From assembly GCA_001724175.1 (NCBI GenBank), contig MEDT01000058.1, positions 1-34,061 of the forward strand: DNA of 34,061 nt, written 5' to 3'. Source of the DNA: Cytophagaceae bacterium SCN 52-12 (GTDB lineage Bacteria > Bacteroidota > Bacteroidia > Cytophagales > Spirosomataceae). A program made the translations under genes and the position numbers. The notes beneath the pieces were generated by a model. That model was not told the DNA's origin and did not search any database. It saw nothing but the letters and a program-made list of their open reading frames with translations. This document shows positions 24,451 through 31,571 of the stretch, piece by piece. How positions within the stretch are numbered: position 1 is the first letter of the stretch; each line of letters begins with the position of its first letter.

Positions 24451-25464
24451 TTACTGGTTTTTCAGCTGTCCGGCTCTTACTGCCCGCGAGCGGTTGTAAT
24501 AATCGTGCATGTTCTCAATTTCAAACTCCTTCAGGATCTGGTCGATCCGGAGGTTATCGTCTGTACAGATGACGAGTACCGGCCCGAGGTTGCCGGGATC
24601 CTTTATCGTTATCCGGTTCCCGTATTTGCTTTTGATAGCTTTCAGCTTTCCTTCATTATAGCCCAGGTGGACGAGACGAGAGTTAAGGTTGACCGTAGTC
24701 GTCGCATAGTTATTGTAGTTGGAGCTGCTGGCAATGATTTCGCCGAGAGGGTCCCTCACCTGCGAGAGCGTTCCCCGTCCGCTGATGGCCCCTACAAAGA
24801 AAGAGCGGCAGGCATAGGCCCAGTTGCTTTGCATATGGCCGCCGTGGTACATGGATGGAAAGAGCATGATATCGGGCTTTTGCTCTGCAAACCGGTTGCG
24901 GAGCTCTTCGAAGTTAAGGTCGAAGCAAATGGCCATGCCTACTTTGCCGAAGTCACATTCGAAAACAGGGCTTTCGGTACCGGCGACGACGCCGCTTTCG
25001 ATCTCACCGATGGTCGGGAAGTTTTTGTGATAGGTTCCTGCCTGCCTGCCTTTCCTGTCGACAAGGATAGCGGAGTTGCGCAGGGCCCCGTTTTCATCGT
25101 ATTGCAGCGTTCCGAAGGCGATATAGCAGTTATTCTGCTTCGCTTTTTCAGAAATGAAGTCGATCACCCGGTTCCCCCTGATTTTAATAAATTCTTCCTG
25201 TACACGGGTGTTATAGCCGGCTGGTATGTCAAAAAATTCCGGCAGCAGGATAAGGTCGGGGTGGTCCGGGAGCACCTGTTGGATCTGGCCGTCCCAGAAG
25301 CGGATAATTTCTTTGACCACGTTGTCCATATCTTTCCTTTCGCCGTAGCCGGGTATGACGGCCCCTATGGTAGAAACGACGATTTTCCCGGAGGCGGCTA
25401 CATGGAAGCCTGCAAGCAGAAGCGGCAGCATCAGCCTGATCGTGAGCGACATGAATTTTGGCAT
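24451..25464 (-). CDS. Secreted carbon-nitrogen hydrolase (nitrilase superfamily)
   Basis: A 337-residue nitrilase-superfamily protein with the full catalytic set: glutamate E76 in LILLPEFFD, lysine K147 in TYHKNFPT and the nucleophile cysteine C180 in GMAICFDLNFEE. These enzymes hydrolyse amides, carbamoyl groups or nitriles through a cysteine thioester. An N-terminal signal peptide (SLTIRLMLPLLLAGFHVAASG) indicates export, which is less common for this mostly cytoplasmic superfamily. The start may be the ATG at 25464 or the one four codons later (25452), which places the signal peptide better. The gene lies 17 bases after the double amidohydrolase, so it is in the same operon; it would release ammonia or an amine in the periplasm. 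The substrate is unknown. Confidence 0.9.
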   Translation of the reverse strand: MPKFMSLTIRLMLPLLLAGFHVAASGKIVVSTIGAVIPGYGERKDMDNVVKEIIRFWDGQIQQVLPDHPDLILLPEFFDIPAGYNTRVQEEFIKIRGNRVIDFISEKAKQNNCYIAFGTLQYDENGALRNSAILVDRKGRQAGTYHKNFPTIGEIESGVVAGTESPVFECDFGKVGMAICFDLNFEELRNRFAEQKPDIMLFPSMYHGGHMQSNWAYACRSFFVGAISGRGTLSQVRDPLGEIIASSSNYNNYATTTVNLNSRLVHLGYNEGKLKAIKSKYGNRITIKDPGNLGPVLVICTDDNLRIDQILKEFEIENMHDYYNRSRAVRAGQLKNQ

Positions 25465-25481
25465 AAGGAGATAGGTTTTTG

Positions 25482-27221
25482 TTATTTCTTTAAAAATCGG
25501 GGAACGGACTTCTCCGGAAGACGCCGCATGCAGGGTTTAATGATCTCAGCCGCGTTATAGGCTAAAATTTTTTCCTTTGCAGCTTTCGGCAAATCGGAGA
25601 ATACAACCCAGCCGAGCTGCTGCCGGGGGTCTCGCATCGGTAAATCTGACCCGTACACGACTCTGTCGGCCCCCGCTTCGTTTACCATGTATTCGATGAT
25701 ACCCCCGGTAACGGCAGTAAAGGTAATTTCCGCAAAAACGTTAGGGTATTTTTTCATCATTTCAATGGCGAGGTCGGCTTCCCGGTAGCTGGCCCCGGTA
25801 TGGGCTACCACCCACCTCACATCCGGGTACCTGCGTGCCAGGCTGTCGACCTCCTGCAGGTCGCTGCGCGAATGATGGATCAGCGCGTAGAAGTGGTTTT
25901 GATTGCCGTATTCCCACCAGACGTCGAACCGCTTGTCGTGGTATTCTATACCGAAAAACGGGTACGGCTTCATCCCGATAAACCTGGGATCGGCATATAC
26001 GGCCTTTATCTGCTGCTCTATTTCAGACTGCGTGTAGTGGGAAGGATCGAAAGTTGCCAATCCCCAGAAGCCGCCGGGCGAGAGGTCGAGCGCGTTCCGG
26101 GTGGTTTTGTTCCCTGCTTCCGAAACATAGCTCTGGATGCCGTTCCAGCTCATGATGCCGCCTCCCTGGTAGCCGATCTGGCCGACGGCTTCAAAAACCC
26201 CTTTCGGGTCGCCGTTCTGCATCCTGTAGTGCCTCCCGACACCGAAGACGCCGGTGTCGAGCATGTGCATATGCATGTCGACGATGGGTGTGGGAGGCGG
26301 AGACCCCCTTCTGACGGCGGCCATAAGCGCGTCTTCCGCGTGGTTGTCTTTTTTAGGCGGGAGCTTCTCCAGCCTGAGCAGGCGTTTCAGGTTCCCGCCG
26401 GCAATTTTTTCACGTACTTCCTGCTTTACCCTGGCCAGGTCGACGTAGGTCCTGTGGGCGCCCTGGGACATAGCCGGGGCGCTGGATCCGAAAAGCAGCT
26501 GGTTCTCGAGGCCCTTCCCCGTAAAATACTCCAGTCCTTCATTGATCTGGAAAGTGTCGAAGCAGATGTGCAGATTTTTATACCTGTCGAGCAGCGGGAT
26601 GATAAATCGCTGCTCTCCATAGGTGATGCGGTTCAGGAGCAGGGGTACTTCCGGGTACTTTTGCAGGAAAACGTCGACATCCGACCAGCTGCCCAGCTCG
26701 CTGGCCTGGGTGATCACCAGCATCCGGTTGGAAGCGATCCAGTCGAACAGCTCTTTCGAAGCGTAAGATTTCCAGTCCCACGAGTTGGAAACCGGCATGA
26801 TGCTGAATGCCCGCACATTGTTTTCCTTTACCAGCTGTGTGAGCGTACCGGGAGCCGGGTATTCTCCGCCGGCATGAGGCATGACATTCCAGATCGGGAA
26901 CAGGTTCGGGTAAGGAGCCAGCATACGGCTCAGCTCCAGGTTGGAATGATGCAGGTCGTAGTTGGCGGAAAGCGTATAGGCTACGAGCGCGGCCGACACC
27001 GAGCAATAGTCCATCTCCTTCAGAAGCGCTTCGAGCTTCCAGCGGTTAGCGGGATGGATGACTTTATCAGGCCCTATTTTTGTGTACGCGTCAAAAAAAT
27101 AGAGCGTTTCACCGGGAGAGCTGCTATCGGGAAAAAGGCTGCCGGATCCTGAATACCCGGCAGCCATCAAACTTAACGAACCTGCCTTGAGAAAATCACG
27201 ACGGGAAAAATAGACACTCAT
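25482..27221 (-). CDS. Tat-exported tandem amidohydrolase fusion E (metal-less N domain, intact C domain)
   Basis: A 579-residue protein with a twin-arginine signal (SRRDFLKAGSLSLMAAG, residues 6-22) and two amidohydrolase-2 barrels. The N domain (about 38-285) lacks the ligands: DAYTK at 44-48 in place of DxHxH, and FGSSAP at 244-249 in place of FGSD; it has the ICFDT element like proteins B and C. The C domain (about 312-565) has a full set: H317 and H319 in VDMHMHM, H449/H450 in YALIHHSR, H474 in VVAHTGAS and D526 in VYGSDLP. The C domain should be the catalytic half, for a lactone, amide or carboxylate substrate. The fusion suggests that the separate proteins B/A and D/C also work as pairs. 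Confidence 0.86.
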   Translation of the reverse strand: MSVYFSRRDFLKAGSLSLMAAGYSGSGSLFPDSSSPGETLYFFDAYTKIGPDKVIHPANRWKLEALLKEMDYCSVSAALVAYTLSANYDLHHSNLELSRMLAPYPNLFPIWNVMPHAGGEYPAPGTLTQLVKENNVRAFSIMPVSNSWDWKSYASKELFDWIASNRMLVITQASELGSWSDVDVFLQKYPEVPLLLNRITYGEQRFIIPLLDRYKNLHICFDTFQINEGLEYFTGKGLENQLLFGSSAPAMSQGAHRTYVDLARVKQEVREKIAGGNLKRLLRLEKLPPKKDNHAEDALMAAVRRGSPPPTPIVDMHMHMLDTGVFGVGRHYRMQNGDPKGVFEAVGQIGYQGGGIMSWNGIQSYVSEAGNKTTRNALDLSPGGFWGLATFDPSHYTQSEIEQQIKAVYADPRFIGMKPYPFFGIEYHDKRFDVWWEYGNQNHFYALIHHSRSDLQEVDSLARRYPDVRWVVAHTGASYREADLAIEMMKKYPNVFAEITFTAVTGGIIEYMVNEAGADRVVYGSDLPMRDPRQQLGWVVFSDLPKAAKEKILAYNAAEIIKPCMRRLPEKSVPRFLKK

Positions 27222-27287
27222 AACTATTATAGGCCAGCTCCCGGAACGTCGGACTTCCTTACCAGGCGAGGGGGAGTCGTTTGAAAA

Positions 27288-28640
27288 TCAAATTTTACTC
27301 AGTTGATCCCTGTTCTCATGTACCTTATGGATCGCATCTACAATTTTATCCAGCTCGCTTCTTTCTGCCAGCAAGGTACCCGATCCCCACATGGATACCA
27401 TTGTCTGGTCGGTGATGAGGTCGCAGTTTTTGAGGTTCATACTTTCCTTGTACTCTTTCAGCCTTTTTGGGGAAAAGAAAGTTTTGTATTCCTTTTTGGC
27501 CAGGATGGTATCCACCCAGGGTTCGCGGTGCAGGCCGTTTTTGATGTAGGAGCCGAAGGGCACCCCTTCGGCCGCTATGGCTTTCAGGAACTGGCTTCTT
27601 TCCGCACCGTTGAAATGCTCCTTGTTGTAAGACATTGCATAGTGATAGTAGGAGCCGCTTTCAGTGCCGGGATAATGTTTCTGGGGCCGGAGACCAGGGA
27701 AATCTTTGAGCTTAGAGGTGAGGTAGTTGGCGTTGGCATTCCTGATCTCGAACCTTTCCTTCGCCCCTTCCAGCTGTCCGAGCAGCACCGCCCCTTCAAA
27801 TTCGTTCATGCGGTACTTAGGCCCGATACGCTCATTTTTCCCCTGCTTATTGGCGCCCCGGTTCTGAACGGTAAAGCATTCGTTGAGCAGGTTTTCATCG
27901 TTTCCTACCACCGCGCCTCCTTCCCCGCATGCAATCGCCTTGCTGGCCTGGAAGCTGAAGCACCCCAGGTCCCCGATCAGGCCGATCGCTTTGCCCTGGT
28001 ACCTGGCAAACGGGGCCTGGCAGGAATCTTCGATCACCTTCAGGTTATGCTTTTTGGCAATGGCCATGATGCGCTCCATATTGGCCGGAACACCCATAAT
28101 GTGCACAGGCATAATGGCCTTTGTATTGGCGTTGATATGCTTCTCCACTTCATCGGGGTCCAGCTGGTATGAATCAGGGTCCAGGTCGACCAGCACGGGC
28201 AGGGCTCTGCTTGTCAGGATAGCCGAAATGGTACCGAAATCGGTATAAGGCGACGTGATCACCTCATCTCCCGGCCCGATATTAAGCGCTTCCACACAGG
28301 TGCTGAGCGCCTGCGTGCCTGAGCCGGTACCGACGCAATACTGCGAGCCGATGACCTTGGCGAAATGCTGCTCGAAGGTAGGTACGGTGCCGCTGGCCGA
28401 CTGTATACGGCTCCAGATACCGCTTTTGGTGGTTTTCATCACCGATTCTATTACCTTATCGTCGATATAAGGCCACGAAGGCCCTATGCGTCCCTGCCTT
28501 ACGGCTTTCCCTCCCAGTACGGCCAGCCCTTCTTTTGACGAAGATATGGCAGGAGCGGAACCAAGTCCGGCGGCAGCGGTAACGGTAGTCAGTGCGGCGG
28601 TTTTGATGAATTTCCTTCGGCTGAATTCCTGATTTTTCAT
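27288..28640 (-). CDS. Tat-exported DegT/DnrJ/EryC1/StrS-type PLP enzyme
   Basis: A 450-residue protein with a twin-arginine signal (SRRKFIKTAALTTVTAAAGLG, about residues 7-27) followed by a complete DegT/DnrJ-type fold. The cofactor lysine is K234 in CFSFQASKAIACGEGGAVV, and D205 in VIEDSCQAP is the residue that contacts the pyridoxal ring nitrogen. The family normally transaminates keto-sugars on nucleotides in the cytoplasm, so an exported member is unusual. Tat export fits, because the enzyme can fold and load its cofactor first. The reaction may be transfer or removal of an amino group on the imported compound, but this is inference; a substrate other than a nucleotide sugar is likely. 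It lies 25 bases after the esterase gene. Confidence 0.9.
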   Translation of the reverse strand: MKNQEFSRRKFIKTAALTTVTAAAGLGSAPAISSSKEGLAVLGGKAVRQGRIGPSWPYIDDKVIESVMKTTKSGIWSRIQSASGTVPTFEQHFAKVIGSQYCVGTGSGTQALSTCVEALNIGPGDEVITSPYTDFGTISAILTSRALPVLVDLDPDSYQLDPDEVEKHINANTKAIMPVHIMGVPANMERIMAIAKKHNLKVIEDSCQAPFARYQGKAIGLIGDLGCFSFQASKAIACGEGGAVVGNDENLLNECFTVQNRGANKQGKNERIGPKYRMNEFEGAVLLGQLEGAKERFEIRNANANYLTSKLKDFPGLRPQKHYPGTESGSYYHYAMSYNKEHFNGAERSQFLKAIAAEGVPFGSYIKNGLHREPWVDTILAKKEYKTFFSPKRLKEYKESMNLKNCDLITDQTMVSMWGSGTLLAERSELDKIVDAIHKVHENRDQLSKI

Positions 28641-28665
28641 GATAGATCCAATATAATGAGTAAAA

Positions 28666-29808
28666 CTATTCTATAAAGTGGTCATTCGGCGAAAGCCCGA
28701 GTTCCGAATCAAGGAACCGGTAGGCTGCCGTTCTCTGCTCTGTCGGGAAATCATGGCCTCCTTCCGGGTATACCGCCCTGGCTTTTTCCGTAACTCCATA
28801 CAGCTTATATACTTCTTTTATCGATTCCATACCCACTTTTACGCCTTCTGCCGAGAAATAGTCTTCCCGGGGAGAATTCGAGAAGAAAGCGCGCGGTGCG
28901 ATCGCAGCCACTGCTTCATGGAGATCGAAGGGGAAGAGATCTCCATCCAGGTGGTATTGATCCCGGAGAAGAGGCATGTGCACCTCCTGCGCCCAGGGCC
29001 CCAGCCTGCCGCCGTGCCGCCGCGCGCCTTCCTCAGACCAGGGGCGGTAAAAATCAAAGATAGTCCATCCGGAGCTGGAAATCACTACTTTGATCCGTGG
29101 TTCGAAGGCTCCTACGAAGATCGCATTATAGCCGCCGAGCGAATGCCCGATGACTCCTATGTTTCTCGGATCGACCTCCGGCCTCGCGACAAGAAAATCC
29201 ACACAGCGGATATGGTTGAATATTCCCTTCATAGAGCCGGACTCGTACCGATCTGAAGAGAAATCGTAGTCCTTCAGCTCGCCGTAGCCCGGGAAATCCG
29301 GGGCAAGCACGGCATATCCCCGTTCGGCAAGCTCCTTTCCGTACGCTCGGTTGGGGCGGGTGCTGAGCCCGTCGACCAACCCTTTCCCGGCCTCGCCCGT
29401 CGGGTGCAGCGCAAGGATCGCCGGCAGAGGCTTTTTGCCGGAATACCCGGAAGGGAGATAATAATAGGCCGGCACGGTCTCACCCGGAGCGACGGTCAGC
29501 AAAACGGAATATCTCGTATACTTATCGGTTACCAGGCTGTCTGAAAATACAGCGGTAACCGGGCCGGCGGCAGACAGGTCGGGGAGCCTTCCCATGGCCT
29601 GCTGCATTCCCGACAGTATCCGGCTGCGTTTTTTCTCCCAGTCTTTCCGGGTCTTTACAGTCTTTTTCTTCCCGTCGCTATCCGTATAAGAAAGCAGGCC
29701 GTATTTTTTGCCCGGGTCATTATCTGCTTTGGCTTCTACAGCGTAGAAGCCAAAGCAGATACCGGTCAATGTGGATAGGAGCAGGATGACGATGATTTTG
29801 GGTCTCAT
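28666..29808 (-). CDS. Secreted alpha/beta-hydrolase, dienelactone hydrolase/acetyl xylan esterase-like
   Basis: A 380-residue alpha/beta-hydrolase with an N-terminal signal segment (about residues 1-28, KIIVILLLSTLTGICFGFYAVEA). The nucleophile is S223 in VIGHSLGGYNA; D316 in SPREDYFSAEG and H352 in EGGHDFPTEQR complete the likely triad, with an oxyanion-type HPTGEAG stretch near 135. Proteins of this type are annotated as dienelactone hydrolases or acetyl xylan esterases and cleave carboxylic esters or lactones; the substrate is open. It is encoded between the SusD gene (30 bases away) and the DegT-type gene, so it probably acts first on the compound bound or imported by the SusCD pair. Confidence 0.88.
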   Translation of the reverse strand: MRPKIIVILLLSTLTGICFGFYAVEAKADNDPGKKYGLLSYTDSDGKKKTVKTRKDWEKKRSRILSGMQQAMGRLPDLSAAGPVTAVFSDSLVTDKYTRYSVLLTVAPGETVPAYYYLPSGYSGKKPLPAILALHPTGEAGKGLVDGLSTRPNRAYGKELAERGYAVLAPDFPGYGELKDYDFSSDRYESGSMKGIFNHIRCVDFLVARPEVDPRNIGVIGHSLGGYNAIFVGAFEPRIKVVISSSGWTIFDFYRPWSEEGARRHGGRLGPWAQEVHMPLLRDQYHLDGDLFPFDLHEAVAAIAPRAFFSNSPREDYFSAEGVKVGMESIKEVYKLYGVTEKARAVYPEGGHDFPTEQRTAAYRFLDSELGLSPNDHFIE

Positions 29809-29839
29809 AAGCCTAAAGTCCTGAAAATGTTAGGATGGT

Positions 29840-31558
29840 CTACCAGCCGGGATTCTGGGTCAGGCTGGGGTTGAGGACAAGCTCCGATACGGGGATCGAG
29901 GTAAGATAATCCCGGTCTGTTTTAAACCCGTACCCGTTTGGCATGGCATTCCTGTACGGATCGAGGAAGCCGTTCTCGTCCACCGGGAAGGTGTTGGTCT
30001 TGAGCTGTGACGCCTTCATGCCTTTGGGTCTCTTCCCTGTGATCAGCTCATCGGCTGCAGCCCAGCGCGCGATATCATCCCACCGGAAGCCTTCCAGCGA
30101 GAGCTCGACCCTTCTTTCACGCCTGATTTCGTTAATGGCAGGAGATAAATCAGGAAAATCCCACGCCGGATCGGCTGTGATGTCCGATAAGATCAGGTTA
30201 GGCATGCCGGCACGGTCTCTCAGCTTTTTTATGGAGATATCGATGTCTGCCTGTGTGAGCTGACCCAGCTCTGCCTTTGCCTCGGCATAATTTAGTAAAA
30301 CTTCGGCATACCTGAATAAAATCGACGGAGTTTCCTCGTACTGGGATACGTGATATTTCAGATCCGGGTTATAGCCTTTCAGGATGATATAGCCGCTTGG
30401 CGCGTTGAATCTCGCAGACGTATTGATGTCGTTGTAGAGCTCGCTGTAGTAATGTATCGCACCATCCTGCTGGATGGTCCATACCTCCGAAGGAGTAGCG
30501 ATCGTCTGGTAAAACCTGGGATCCCTGTTTTGCTTTTCCGTGGTCAGGCTTTCATACCCCTTGAATTGCGGGCTTACGCCTGTCGGCTTACCGTCGAGGC
30601 ACAGGTAGCTGTCTGCCAGCTGTTTGGAAATGGTCTTGCCCTGGGGAGCGATCATGTAATAATTCCGGGTATTGGTAAATGCCGCTTCGCCACGCGAAAG
30701 GTCATTGTTGTATTCTCTCCAGAAAAGCACCTCGGGGTTTGAAGCGTAGGTTCTCAATATGAAGAGGTTCCTGTAGTCGGCATCAGGCTTGCCGGTTGAA
30801 TAAATATCATAAACTCCCGATGCTATGATTTTGGACGCTGCTTCGGCGGCTATTCCGAAGTACTTTTCGGGCTTAGGGCTGGCAGCGGCAAAGGGAGTGC
30901 CTGCGTGGTACTTTTCCCATGAACCTTCGTAAAGGGCCACCCTGCTCTGCACTAAAAGCGCGATCCATTTGTTGATCCGGCCCGATCCTCTGCCTTTTTC
31001 GGCCGACAGGTACATAGCGGCCGTATCGAGGGAGGCGATTATGTTATCTGCTACCGCCTCTCTCGGATCTCTCGGGCTGTAAAGCTCGGGCGAGCTCGTG
31101 CCCAGCTCTTTATCCAGCCATTGGATGTCCCCGTAAGTTCTAAGCAGGTTGAAGTAGATCAGCGCTTTGAAAAAATGCGCCTCTCCCAGGTACTGTTTGT
31201 ATTCGTCCAGGCTGTGGTTTTCTTCAACGGCGCGGTAATGGTCGAAAAAGTAATTAATGGCACGCACGCTCCCGAAAGAGATGCTTCCCGAAGTGATCAC
31301 GGTCCTGGTGCCCTGCAGCCTGACGTCGGGGTTGGGGCCTACCTGGTTGTCGCTGTCGAAATCGTTCCCGTGGTCGTTGTATTTCGGGAACATCGAGGCG
31401 CTGTAGAACTGGTTGACATAGGCCTTCAGGTCGTTGGGCGTCTTGAAATAATGCAGGGATGTGACCTGGTCCAGAGGCGGGCGCTGCAGGAAGTCGTCGT
31501 TGCAGGATGAAAACAGGACAAGCGATATCAGGATAAAAAATATATTGAGAATCTTCAT
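29840..31558 (-). CDS. SusD/RagB-family outer-membrane lipoprotein (set 3)
   Basis: A 572-residue SusD-like lipoprotein. The start at 31558 gives the signal MKILNIFFILISLVLFSSC with lipidated Cys19; an ATG twelve codons upstream would spoil it. Typical landmarks are LGEAHFFKALIYFNLLRTYGDIQWLDKEL, PSILFRYAEVLLNYAEAKAELGQ, NEIRRERRVELSLEGFRWDDIARW and the terminal TQNPGW. It is more distant from the SusD proteins of sets 1 and 2 than those are from each other, for example with LSLEGFRWDDI where they have a histidine-containing block. It starts 13 bases after its SusC and leads straight into the enzyme genes, marking it as the primary binding protein for their substrate. Confidence 0.95.
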   Translation of the reverse strand: MKILNIFFILISLVLFSSCNDDFLQRPPLDQVTSLHYFKTPNDLKAYVNQFYSASMFPKYNDHGNDFDSDNQVGPNPDVRLQGTRTVITSGSISFGSVRAINYFFDHYRAVEENHSLDEYKQYLGEAHFFKALIYFNLLRTYGDIQWLDKELGTSSPELYSPRDPREAVADNIIASLDTAAMYLSAEKGRGSGRINKWIALLVQSRVALYEGSWEKYHAGTPFAAASPKPEKYFGIAAEAASKIIASGVYDIYSTGKPDADYRNLFILRTYASNPEVLFWREYNNDLSRGEAAFTNTRNYYMIAPQGKTISKQLADSYLCLDGKPTGVSPQFKGYESLTTEKQNRDPRFYQTIATPSEVWTIQQDGAIHYYSELYNDINTSARFNAPSGYIILKGYNPDLKYHVSQYEETPSILFRYAEVLLNYAEAKAELGQLTQADIDISIKKLRDRAGMPNLILSDITADPAWDFPDLSPAINEIRRERRVELSLEGFRWDDIARWAAADELITGKRPKGMKASQLKTNTFPVDENGFLDPYRNAMPNGYGFKTDRDYLTSIPVSELVLNPSLTQNPGW

Positions 31559-31571
31559 GACGCTATTACTT

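Noticed and set aside
25800-27152. Long open frame on the + strand opposite the double amidohydrolase
   Set aside because: It is a shadow of a GC-rich gene: the product has no recognisable motif, while the - strand product has catalytic residues and a Tat signal. The same applies to the long antisense frame within mutS (2145-3185).
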